Of a stretch of 64,000 nucleotides of DNA, positions 47,748 through 57,825 are shown in pieces (the first letter of the stretch is position 1; every line of letters starts with the position of its first letter). The stretch is from Mesostigma viride. Lineage: Eukaryota; Streptophyta; Mesostigmatophyceae; Mesostigmatales; Mesostigmataceae. The notes beneath the pieces were generated by a model. That model was not told the DNA's origin. It did no database searches and worked only from the letters and a program-made list of their open reading frames with translations. The position numbers and the translations under genes were made by a program. Location of the stretch: the NCBI GenBank assembly GCA_009746045.1, contig RPFO01000104.1, forward strand, positions 4,188,272 to 4,252,271, in the 5' to 3' direction.

Positions 47748-49081
47748 TTAAGCAATGAAAATACGTCTGCAGCTCCGGCTGCAGCTTCGCCCTCAGGTCC
47801 GGAAGGTAGCGGTGACACTAGTCGCGCACTGGCAGTTGCCCAGCCCCCACCCGGGCTTGCCTCGCCATCTGCATCGCCTGAACCTAAGCGCAGTCGCCCT
47901 GCCGAGCCGCACTGGGACGAGATCGCCTTTGACATCAACGCACCTGGCTTCTGGACTAGAACCCCGGGAGCCTTTATGGAAGACGTGTTTTTCGGCACGC
48001 ACGCCTCGCTTGTAGCCCTGTGCTTGCACCTCATCTCCCACAACCGCGGCCGCTGGCCCAACGGCCTACCTTCCACCACCGATGACATTGATATCATTCC
48101 GCGCATGAAACGCCCCCGGCTCCAGCGCTTCGCCCTCTGCTCCCTCCTCGGGCGTTCCGACGCCGAGATCTGGGCCCCCCCTCCAACCGTCGCGACCGAA
48201 GCCATCGTCCGCACCCTCCTTAAGGAAGCTTTCGAGCAGCACGTGACCCCCCTTGCCACAGATGTGGCGGCAATTGGCGGCACGGCGCTGGCTGCTGAGC
48301 TCCCTCACATTTCCACCACCGTCACCTCCACCTCCACCCTCCTCGCCTCCACCTCCACTGCCACCTCCACCTCCACCGCCACCCTCAAGGCCCAGCTTCT
48401 CGATCGACATCGACCAACGCCTAAAGGACACCGCCATAGCCATCGAGTGCATGCAGAACACCGCCGGCATCACCGCCCAGGTGGTGACTGGTGAGGGACA
48501 TCGCCACCAAGCCAGCCCCCGCTGGCCCAGGCGACGACGCCCCTCCCACCCAGACCTGGGCGGATCTGCTCAAGCACCACGCCACCTCCACCACCTCCAC
48601 CATCGCGGCACAGCTTAAACAACAAGCCCTCGACCTCCGCGAGGAGGCCGACCGCACCCAGCGCAGCCACAACGTCATAGTCAAGAACTTCGACCACTGA
48701 GCCGGCAGGTGAAGACTCGACGACTCTTCTTACGGCATTTAAGCGCGACATTCTTGCCCCCATGCACATTACTGGTGAGCTGCGCATGTCGGCTGTTCGC
48801 CTCCCCCGCGCGCGGGGTAAGGCTGGCCCGGCACCCGTGCTCCTCAACTTTAAGTACATGGCGGACAAGGTGTCGTTTCTTAAAAACCGCAAGAAGCTCT
48901 CGAGGACTCACTTCACGCTGGACGACGACCTGACCCTGGCCCAGCAACAACGGAGACGCGAGCTCATGGCCGACCTACCTCCAGATACGGCAAAGCGCAG
49001 GGGGGAAACCGGTATACTGGAGGGGGGACGTCATCCACGTCGACCACAAGCCTTGGCAGGCACCCCCAGTCTAGGGAATAT

Positions 49082-49478
49082 TCTGATTTCTGATTTTACA
49101 CGCCGCAAAGGTGAAAACCTTTTGCGTTCAGTGCCGGTCCGCGGAAAACGCGATCTGCAACTGAATCCAGGCCGGAATCGAACTGGGGACCTCTCTGGGG
49201 ACCTCCAGTAATCAATTAATTAATTAATAGACACGTGACTGCGTCACGTGAGCATAAGTCCTCAGTGGGAGGGGAACATGGGATCGGAATGGATGGTATA
49301 AGCTATCTAGGTCCTAGTTACAGGGGTGTGGGCACCGCGGCCCAAATCGCTATGAATGCCATACTTGGTCACACGCGGAGCCCCCACAGGCTTGGGGGTG
49401 GTCTCCTTCATCACTACTTGCCATCTATCCTTGCGCACCATCTGCCTCCATATTACAGACAAACCAGGGACCTCCATG
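49082..49478 (-). mobile_element. SINE-like insertion with 15-bp target duplication
   Basis: CAGTCTAGGGAATAT occurs at 49067-49081 and 49479-49493 around the insert. The insert begins TCTGATTT... and carries CACGCCGCAAAGGTGAAAA, CGGTCCGCGGAAAACGCGAT and, on the minus strand, GAGGTCCCCAGTTCGATTCC, which fits a pol III B box (GWTCRANNCC). A TTAATTAATTAATTAA stretch lies inside. The second copy is at 59598-59897. No intact tRNA fold was found. Confidence 0.65.
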
Positions 49479-49622
49479 CAGTCTAGGGAATATAGCAGTA
49501 GTGTAGATTAGTAAGGCTTAGCCTACCCCGCGGCCCCAGCGCATGTGCACCCATAATGGCCATGGATGATGCATTTAAGAATTTAGCCACGCCCTGCCTA
49601 TAATGGACCCCCCATTAATTAA

Positions 49623-52276
49623 GGGGACGTGGCGCGCCGAATATTTTCCGCGCGAAAAAATTCGCGGCACCGGCCGTACCGTGAAAAGTGGGTGCTCCGT
49701 GCGCGCACCACTTGCGGAAGTGGCCATGGCGACTGCGTTTAGGCGAAACTAGCAATGTAGGGCTAGAGAAATGCAAAAAAAATGATTGGATGTTGAAGAC
49801 GATGATTTAATGATGTTGGATTGCGGCGGCAAGTGGCTGGTTTACAATATCGCTGCTTTCTTTTACTGCCATCGGCATGGGGGGTAATCTGCATTTTTTG
49901 GTCGCGCGGAATAAAATAGAATTCGTGATTGCGGCAGTAAATTCTCAGTTTGGGGGGTCTTTTTGACCGTGAAGGATGCATTCATATCGGTAGCATCGAA
50001 TTCTAAACCGAACGGGTGCTTCTTGCTACATTTTCGGCCATTCTCTGTAAGTATTTTTTCAGGCCTGCGCAGTGCATGTCGGAACCTTCCATGGAAGAAC
50101 GGCCGTTGTTGCGCGCCTGGGCGAGGGATCTACGAGGGCAAGGTATAGATTTGTGGCGACTGTTATCTACTATCAGTTCTTTCTTCGAAGAGCTCATCGT
50201 TCGAAGTTTTTTGCGTTCGTTTTGGTCAGTTTCCGCCAGTTAACTCTCCGTTGCTTGCCGTCGTGTTGACGAATACCTGGCAGCTTTAGCTTGTTTTCGT
50301 TGATGTCTTGATCAAATCCGCTTCAGTCTCAGCCGATAGATCCTAGGGAAGGCGTAAGGGATTTCATAGCACGTGTTCTGGCAAGGATGTTGTGCGTATG
50401 GACGCTTCTTGTTGTGTGATAGTGACGCACCCTTTCCTCGCAGCGGCATCACAGCGGTCAGAAGCTGAACGGCCGCCACTGGTTTCTTTGCATTTTATCG
50501 TGCAGGGAAGGAATTTTTGAAATCGACGATCATGTTGGAGATATTGCATTTGTGTGACTGCATGTAGATAGCTGCCATCATTGGTTTATTTGAGCTTTCC
50601 TTGTTATTATGATGATGTGACAAGACAGCAATGTTGCTGAGCCAACCATGGTTGACATGGTTGACTGCATACAAGCTTTGTATGCCATGATCTCCTTGGT
50701 TCCTTGCCCTCCATAGTTCCAGTTTGTTGCCCATGTCGGGTAGTGCAGTTAAGGAGTTGTTGCTGTGTTGGTAAGCTTGGTTGGCATTACCCTTACAATC
50801 TAACCTGGGAGAAACATAGTAGAAAATGCTGGTAATGCATGTTAGTGCCATAATCATTATTGCTATTCACGTACTTATAAGTCTGGCCATGCTCGAGGGA
50901 CGGTGAAGGAGTATGAGGTGCGTGGCCACCCCTTTGTACTTCACAACATATTCAGCATGGATTTGATCCATGTTGATGGCATGTAAAGTGTGATTGTGTT
51001 TACTTGCTTTCTGAGTGGTCCTTAGCGCCTTGTCAGGTAGTGAGTGGTCGTCTAGGAAACCCATCAGTGCGTGCCACAGTGACCCCCAACCTTGAGCATG
51101 TGTCGTCATCAGTGTGCTAGAGTTAATTATATGTGCTTTTGATCATAGATTTGCTGAGTTCTTAGCATGAAGTTTACAAGGTAACCTTGGGTAGAGTATA
51201 GTGTATGCTCTCTTGGCATGTATGCCTAGCGATCGTGTTGCTATGCTTGCGCTGGCAAGGTTGGCCATGCCGAGGGCAGGTGAGGGAAGATGTGGTGCCT
51301 AGCCGTTTGCTTATGTTTTGTGATCGAGTGGGGCATGCTTTCTGGCTTTTTGGATGGAAAACAGCATGCCTAAGTGGCCATATACAAAGAAACCCCCCCT
51401 TAAGCTTATGTTCAGGTTTTAGAACGCATAACCTTATTACTTGAGCAAGACTTGTCGGAATGACCTGTGTTAAGGGTGGCTGCCACGACGTGATGCAAAG
51501 GGAGGGGCAGGGGGACGATGGGGAAGGTAGTAGTGATGATGAGAATGAATCATGTTGATAATATTCCTTGCCTTGCATGTGCTTCCCCGGATGAAATTGA
51601 CGGTGTCCCTTTCCTGCTGTGCAGCACATTCGGGTGCAAGGGAGGACTGCATGGGTGCTGCGCTGACCCCCCGTTGACTAAGGAGCCCAAGGGGGATTGG
51701 TTTTGCCCTGCCTGCCTTGTGCAGGATGCTTACAAGGGCTGATATAGTGACATTTTCTGTTTTAGCGGGCATTTTTTTTTAAACACGTCTGACGCAATAA
51801 CTTGAGCTAGACTTGTCGGAATGACCTGGGACTTGGAACACTGCTGTCCCCCTGTTAGCCGGAATTTTTGTTGATTTTGTGGCCTTATCGGAAGTGTTTA
51901 TGATATGTATATTCCCAATGTCCGGTAAAAAATGACCTGTTTTGCGGGAAAATTAATAACTGTTCAAGTTTTTGCCATTTCCATGATGTAAATAGCTCAG
52001 CAAGCTACAAACTCAGGGAACTATATGACCTTGATTTTTGGTAGCCAACAAATAAGTGCATTGGCTGGGGCATACTCAGCCCTAATTAGCGTCTTTTCAG
52101 TGCTATTTATAGCGCACTATTGGCGTATATATGGGGGTAGTACCCCCAACAAGTGCATGGACAACTCACTAGAGATGTTATTTAGTGCCCCCAATCATAA
52201 TTCAGCATTGTGCAAATGAATTTCAAGTGATATTAGCATATGTCAGATTTTTTGGGTTTTGGGGTGCCACCTCCCC
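49623..52276. mobile_element. TTAA-flanked (piggyBac-like) element 3, 2,654 bp
   Basis: TTAA lies at 49619-49622 and 52277-52280. The ends are GGGGACGTGGC and GCCACCTCCCC (10 of 11 bases matching as inverse). It sits exactly in the TTAA tail of LINE copy A: ...CCCATTAATTAA on the left and TTAATTAATAG on the right. Inside is a PHD-finger frame. The termini are short and G-rich, unlike elements 1 and 2, so the superfamily call rests mainly on the TTAA duplication. Confidence 0.62.
51518..51742 (+). CDS. PHD-finger ORF within TTAA element 3
   Basis: The frame encodes DNIPCLACASPDEIDGVPF, LLCSTFGCKGGLHGCCADPP and KGDWFCPACLVQDAYKG. The C4-H-C3 ligand order and the WFCPAC end are those of a PHD zinc finger, a module that reads histone tails in host proteins and also occurs in some transposon proteins. 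An acidic stretch (GDDGEGSSDDENES) lies just upstream in a neighbouring frame, so the ORF may be the 3' part of a longer, now broken gene. Direct repeats of CTTGTCGGAATGACCTG at 51447 and 51813 flank it. Confidence 0.6.
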   Translation: MGKVVVMMRMNHVDNIPCLACASPDEIDGVPFLLCSTFGCKGGLHGCCADPPLTKEPKGDWFCPACLVQDAYKG

Positions 52277-53479
52277 TTAATTAATAGATAATACAGTACC
52301 AACCCGCGGTAACGCAACTAGTTACGCAACAATGGTACTTTCCACGGCGACCGATCGAATGTTTGTTGCGTAACTACCAAGGACCGATACGGCCCAAAGT
52401 GGTGGCGAATTTCGTACTTGAAGTTCCGCACGAGACAGACTGACTGACTTGTTACGAGCTGACCACCGGCCCAACACGTAATGTACCTACAGAAGTACAG
52501 AACGTAAAAGGGGCCTGGCTGTGTAGTGTATACGTGCGAAGGTGGCCATGGCGGTGCGCGTTCCATGAAAACTTGCCTAATTTGTCGGCCGAAATGCAAA
52601 AAAGTTATGGAGATCGATGCTGTATGAAAGATACTCCAAAAGATGTTTTGTTGACGAAATATGCATTAGGTATGAAAGACCGCTGCCCTTCTTTAACCCA
52701 CGGTTGCGAGGGGGTCTGATTCGCAAATCTGGCCGCGATGAATATATTAGATTGGCTTCTTGCCAGAGTGATAGCCAAGATTCCTGGTATTGAACGACGC
52801 AGAAGGGAGGGGTTTAAAGTGAGGAAATAGGAATCAAGCGAATTAGCTTTGATTTGTGGCCATTTCCGGTTTCCTTCGGAGGTAAAGTAAGCAGGCCTGC
52901 GCGAAGCGCATTCCAGCCTGCCATGGTTAACTCGCTTTCCTCGCGTGCCAGGCAGGTAATCAGGCCTGCTGCGGAAGGCTCTTTTTCTGCACCTCATCTA
53001 CCAATCTGTTTGCGCTTGAACAGTCCGTTATGGCTTGGTTTTAGCGTCATCTCCGGGATGTTCTTACCGTTTTGTTCGCCGTTTTGTTTCCTCGCCAAAT
53101 TTCCCGCAGCTTTTGCTATTTTGACTAACGTTTCCGGTGGCGTGCTTGTAAGATTGTCGAGAACTGGCCAGGAAGACATTGATTTTGCTGCACGTGCTTC
53201 ATTTATTTTTTAAAGTTTGTATTAGAGAGTCTATATTGCGTAGTCAGGAAACCGACCTGACCTGCCTGGTGGCGGCGTCCTTGTTCCAAGAAGCGTGCAA
53301 AAGACTGGTCAGTTTCTAGGCGTTATTGCTGTTATTAACGGCATTGCTACATTTTAATCAGATTTTACTTTTCTCAGCATGCCATCTGCAAATTTTGTGG
53401 TCCATGCCTTACATGCATTCAGGCGTGCTGAATGCCTTGTAATCCATAAGCCCCGTGCTTTGTGGATGGTGGTTGGACA

Positions 53480-54060
53480 TTACTGTAGGAGGTGATGGCG
53501 TATGTGCGTGGATGGTGCTTGAATGGTGGGGGGCTGCAGCAATGCGTGTGTGGATGGTGGTTGGATGGCGAGGGATTGCTGCCATGCATGCACTAATGGT
53601 TGTTTGATGGTGGTGGGCTGCAGCCATGTGTGCGTGGATGATGGTTGGATGGTGGGGGGTTGCAGCCATGTGTTGTGCGTGGATGGTGGTTGGATTGTGG
53701 GGGGTTCAGCCATGCATGCGTGGATGGTGGTTGGATGGTGAGGTTTTGCTGCCATGCATGCGTGCCGATGGTGGTTTGATGGTGGGGGGTTGCAGCCATG
53801 TGTGCGTGGATGGTGGTTGGAAGATGGGGGGTTGCAGCCATGTGTGCGTGGATGGTGGTTGGATGGTGGGGGGTGCAGCCATGCATGCGTGGATGGTGGT
53901 TGGATGGTGGGGGGATGCTGCCATGCATGCATTAATGGTTGTTTGATGGTGGTGGGCTGCAGCCATGTGTGCGTGGATGATGGTTTGATAGTGGGGGGTT
54001 GCAGCCATGCGTGCGTGGATGGTAGTTGGATGATGGGGGTGTAGGGAGTCCTTGATGGTG
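53480..54060 (+). repeat. Minisatellite (GCGTGGATGGTGGTTGGATGG)
   Basis: Units of about 45-60 bp built from GCAGCCATGTGTGCGTGGAT and GGTGGTTGGATGGTGGGGGG repeat around ten times. Inverted units of the same family lie at 54580-54760, on the other side of the TTCAA array. Confidence 0.93.
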
Positions 54061-54134
54061 GGGATGTAGGGACTTCTTGATACTTCTAAGTCATGGATTA
54101 TAATTAATGGATTAAAGTAAGCTTGATGAGACGA

Positions 54135-54520
54135 AATTTAGTTCAATTGACAATTGACAATTGACAATTGAATTGACAATTCAATTGACAATTCAATTGA
54201 CAATTCAATTGACAATTCAATTGACAACTCAATTGACAATTCAATTGACAACTCAATTGACAGTTCAATTGACAATTCAATTCAATCAATTCAATTCAAT
54301 TCAATTCAATTCAATTCAATTCAATTCAATTCAATTCAATTCAATTCAATTCAATTCAATTCAATTCAATTCAATTCAATTCAATTCAATTCAATTCAAT
54401 TCAATTCAATTCAATTCAATTCAATTCAATTCAATTCAATTCAATTCAATTCAATTCAATTCAATTCAAGTCAATTCAAGTCAGTTCAGTTCAATTCAAT
54501 TCTATTCAATTTAAATAATT
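54135..54520. repeat. (TTCAA)n pentanucleotide array with CAATTGACAATT units
   Basis: Decamer-like AATTGACAATTC units pass into about 40 perfect TTCAA repeats. AT-rich and self-complementary at the AATT words, it forms the centre of an inverted minisatellite pair. Confidence 0.96.
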
Positions 54521-54579
54521 CAATTCAACTTCGCATAGTCTAGCCGTAAATTTCTTGGATCATGAACAATGGGCAGTTG

Positions 54580-54775
54580 CAACCACCATCCATGCACGCA
54601 TGGCTGCACCCCCCCACCATCCCACCACCATCCACGCATGCATGGCTGCAACCCCCCACCATCCCACCACCATCCATGCACACATGGCAGCAAATCCTCA
54701 CCATCCAACCACTATTTATCCACGCACGCTAGCTGCAGCCCCCAACCATCCAACCATCACAACCCTAAACCCTAA
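54580..54775 (-). repeat. Inverted minisatellite units and two telomere-like CCCTAAA units
   Basis: CCACCATCCATGCACGCATG and GGCTGCA...CCCCCCACCATCC are the inverse of the 53480-54060 units. At 54764-54775 two CCCTAAA units occur, too few for a telomeric array. Confidence 0.85.
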
Positions 54776-54842
54776 ACAGTTGTAAGCCCAGCTCAGCATC
54801 TTATAATCCTCCTCCTCCTGGCTAAACTGTTTATTTTGACAT

Positions 54843-55625
54843 GACATGGCCAGCATACTGACTGGCACATTATGCCCATGGTTTGTCACCAAGATTTTCT
54901 ATCACCCGTATAAGCTTGAAAGCACCCTTGAAGCAGCCCATGGCCAAACAATCACGCAATATGAACGTAGCAAAAGAATAAATAACATCTATGAATGTTA
55001 TTCAACGCATTTAGCGTTAGAAACATGCACTACCACACCATGGTGTGGCATTTGCATGGTAAAAAAAGAGGGCTTTAGAGAGGGCCAGGCAACGGTCGAG
55101 AAAGATCATCAAGGCTGAAAAGTGACAACGCCTCACAAGATTAAATTCATTTACAAACGTCAGGAAACCATGGGGGAACGATAAACCAGCCATACCTTGC
55201 ATGGCTAACGTTACCTTGGCCCAGGCAGTGCCCGCAAAAGCGGCACTTTGCGGCACACAAGCTGTGATGTGACAGGGTGGTCAAAATCGTCACATCTTTA
55301 CTGCCGCTGCCTATATTCAACGACGATGCATGATAACAAGTAATTAAATAAACCTAGACACCCGCCGGGTTGCGCCGTAAAGCACTTGTAGTAATCAATT
55401 CCGTCGAACCTGCCTGATCGCAGTTTTTCCCAGCAAGAACACTGACGGCACGTGGTAAATCGCATCCCCGCGAGCTAAAAATTGATCCGAATCATATTTG
55501 GGACGTATAAGCTCTATTTCCTGAGTTTGGCCGGGAAATTCGTCCGCAAACGTACAGTAAATTGCAAGCACGGGTGCAAAGCCGCCATGGCTAAGTCGTG
55601 CATTTCCGAAACGCGCACGGTGCCA
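54843..55625 (-). other. Module shared with piggyBac-like element 2 (copy 1)
   Basis: About 780 bases match 58515-59290 over long stretches, for example GGTTTGTCACCAAGA, AGCTTGAA(A/T)GCACCCTTGA and AAATCGCATCCCCGCGAGCT. On the minus strand both copies can encode TFADE, QEI(E/D)L, QFLARGDAIY and, further on, LCA..C.FCGH.LGQ followed by GTAACG. Conservation at the protein level in the same frame hints at relics of coding exons. I do not recognise the family. Confidence 0.5.
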
Positions 55626-55635
55626 ATTCACGCAC

Positions 55636-56045
55636 TTCAGGTTGCACGGTGTGGTCGTGCGATTCTGAGAAGTGCGCACCCGGGGGGAAACCGGCCCCTT
55701 GCGCACTCCCTAGTTACGCACTCCCTAGTAAAGTCGATAGATTGCGTACCTACACCTTTGGAAATGGCATTGTTTTCTTTCAAACGCACACTCCAGGTTG
55801 CGCGCGGTGTGGTTGTGCGATTCTGAGAAGTGCGCACCCGGGGGGAAACCGGCCCCTTGCGCACTCCCTAGTTACGCACTCCCTAGTAAAGTCGATAGAT
55901 TGCGTACCTACACCTTTGGAAATGGCATTGTTTTCTTTCAAACGCACACTCCAGGTTGCGCGCGGTGTGGTCGTGCGATTCTGAGAAGTGCGCACCCGGG
56001 GGAAAACCGGCCCCTTGAGCACGCAAGTCGGTAGATTGCGTACCT
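55636..56045. repeat. 158-bp tandem repeat, about 2.5 units
   Basis: Units with GTGCGATTCTGAGAAGTGCG, CACCCGGGGGGAAACCGGCC and CACTCCCTAGTTACGCACTC are spaced 158 bp and nearly identical. The third is truncated. Confidence 0.95.
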
Positions 56046-56236
56046 TGGGAGACGGCATTATTAGTACTTACATATGTGTCAGAGACGGTATTAGTACATA
56101 AGTGTCAGATGAGGGTACACATGTATCGGCTTCGTTGTGGATCACGCCACTAAAATGACTAAATACAGTAAGATAAGCTTACATACCAAGCGCCGACACT
56201 TAGCGTGTGGCATGGCAGTACATAGACCGAAGTGGA

Positions 56237-56357
56237 GCGTGACCCACAACGACGTTGTGGGTCACGCCACCACATAGATGTAGATACCAAGCGCCGACAC
56301 GGCGTGTGGCAGTAGACCGAAGTGGAGCGTGACCCACAACGACGTTGTGGGTCACGC
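56237..56357. repeat. Two copies of a near-perfect palindrome, 90 bp apart
   Basis: GCGTGACCCACAACG and CGTTGTGGGTCACGC face each other across one base at 56237-56267 and again at 56327-56357, each preceded by GACCGAAGTGGA. Confidence 0.92.
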
Positions 56358-56608
56358 CACTAGCTACATACCAACGACACTTAGCGTGTGGCAGACTGGT
56401 AGTAGAGCATGTACCGGGCTGTTTCTACTACATAATACACCCGGCGTGTACACCTGTGTACACCCGTAGTGTACACCCGTGTGCACCCACTTACAGGCGG
56501 ACTTGTGGATGATCAATTATATTTGTTCCTTTTAAAAATGATGATTTAATGTTTATAAATTGCAAGCTAAGATCAAGTGATGATGTATTGTAATTGTTGT
56601 ACTATCTC

Positions 56609-56690
56609 CGACAGGACAACAGCTATCTATCAATGACCGACAGGACAAACAGCTATCTATCATCATTGATAGATAGCTGTTGTCCTGTCG
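56609..56690. repeat. Hairpin with perfect 28-bp arms
   Basis: CGACAGGACAACAGCTATCT plus ATCAATGA at 56609-56636 is exactly inverted at 56663-56690. The loop repeats part of the left arm (CAGGACAAACAGCTATCTAT). Confidence 0.95.
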
Positions 56691-56810
56691 TACGTACACG
56701 TGTATGTAGTATGTAATGCGTGCGCCGGACGAGGGTACACGCCGGTTCACGATGATCAAGTGTGAAAAATACGTACACCGCGCCCACAAATTTTTTGGTA
56801 CATGCACGTT

Positions 56811-56985
56811 ATCAAAGAGACAACCAGCGCAGGCCAGAAATCGGGAGAATCCGGACCATGGTAGCTCGAGCCTGCCGTTATCTTTTCCGCGTTTTCGAGT
56901 CGTTCAGGATGATGAAGATGAATGGTGATGGAAATGTGTATCCTTGTGCATTGAAATTATGGCTGGCTTACGTGTGGAGCGACGT
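56811..56985 (+). repeat. ~170-bp copy of the dispersed AGACAACCAGCGC repeat
   Basis: This is the forward copy of the stretch found reversed at 45010-45182; the first 65 bases are also found at 43733-43797. It lies inside the 5.3-kb inverted-repeat element. Confidence 0.9.
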
Positions 56986-57825
56986 TATGCACGTCCGATC
57001 CACGATTAGTACTTTACATATTAATGTGAGGATTTCGCACAAGCCATCGTCAATGATGCTATGCTTTCAGTACATATAAACAGTCCAAGCGAACACATTA
57101 TATTTCATGAGCCTGTCGGGCAAAATTAATTTTGGCGTGTATGCCAAATTTTAACACGTCGATATGCCATGGCGGACCTGGTACTACGTACTGTACGTAC
57201 CGGTGGCAGCCCTTACGCACCTTTCGTAAATACGAGGAAGCCAGACGTAATAACTGAGGATCGATCAATTTCAGACTTCTGACTTCCGCCGCATCCTTTT
57301 TAACCGCAACGCGTCAGTTCATTATTGGCCCCTACATCGAGGGTACCCCATGTTTGTTGCGTTTCTCCCTCGTTGCGGAACCGCAAAATCGGTGAGTGCC
57401 TTTTGCGGAACTGGCTATGGCGATTCTTCCTGACCCCGTATCTTTCTGTAGACATAAGCTTTTACGCAACGGAAGGTGGCGTTGGGTAGCCCTACACTTC
57501 CTTCATATAAATACGTCATTTAATTTTTTTTGATTAGTTGCGTAACTAGTTGCGTTACCGCGGGTTGGTACTGTAATGGACCCCACATGGATGCTGCATA
57601 ATAAGAGTGCATGAGCTCAGCCCTGCCTATACAGAGAGTCACTCTCTGATGAGAAGCCATGCATGCCTAGCTTGTGTATAGCCACGTTGATCTTCCCCCA
57701 CGATGACAGGCTCCCCTTAGCTGGGTTGAGCTTGATAGATCATGGGGGTGCAGGTGCCCTAGTGCACCTCGAGCAAGTGTCGTTTACATTCCCACCCTTG
57801 CAGGAAGTAGCTTAGAATGTATTAA

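Larger units (their letters stand above)
45605..52291 (+). mobile_element. LINE copy A, ORF1-only type, split by three insertions
   Basis: Its pieces are 45605-45686 (5' leader), 47752-49081 (ORF1 region), 49494-49618 (3' UTR) and 52277-52291 (rest of the tail). Three insertions separate them: 45691-47747, 49082-49478 and 49623-52276. The leader (ACGCAGCCTG then AAAATACGTCTGCAGCTCCG) matches copy B at 60680-60725. The ORF1 remnants encode a coiled-coil-like LKQQALDLREEADRTQ ending NVIVKNF, then APVLLNFKYMADKVSFLKNR and RTHFTLDDDLTLAQQQRRRE. That is the layout of L1-type ORF1 RNA-binding proteins. The frame is broken by indels near 48480 and 48700. No reverse transcriptase follows; the 3' UTR starts straight after ORF1. 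Confidence 0.75.
52294..57573. mobile_element. 5.3-kb TA-flanked terminal-inverted-repeat element
   Basis: The first 37 bases (CAGTACCAACCCGCGGTAAC...) are the exact inverse of the last 37, and TA flanks both ends (52292-52293 and 57574-57575). CAGT termini and a TA duplication suggest a Tc1/mariner-like or related IS630-type element. GTTGCGTAACT words recur near both ends. Inside are minisatellites, a 158-bp tandem repeat, palindromes, the dispersed repeat at 56811-56985 and a module shared with piggyBac-like element 2. No transposase was recognised. The identical ends suggest a young insertion. Confidence 0.8.

Noticed and set aside
47741-48473. Minus-strand frames opposite LINE ORF1
   Set aside because: The plus strand carries the ORF1-like peptides conserved between copies A and B; the minus frames do not align between the copies.
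49140-49205. tRNA gene
   Set aside because: A B-box-like stretch is present on the minus strand, but no acceptor stem, anticodon arm or A box folds with it; it fits a SINE better.
53409-54044. Open frames rich in His-Pro-Thr or Gly-Trp-Met
   Set aside because: Translations of the GGATGGTGG minisatellite.
54762-54777. Telomere signal
   Set aside because: Only two CCCTAAA units, inside a transposon; far too short for a telomere or a convincing interstitial one.
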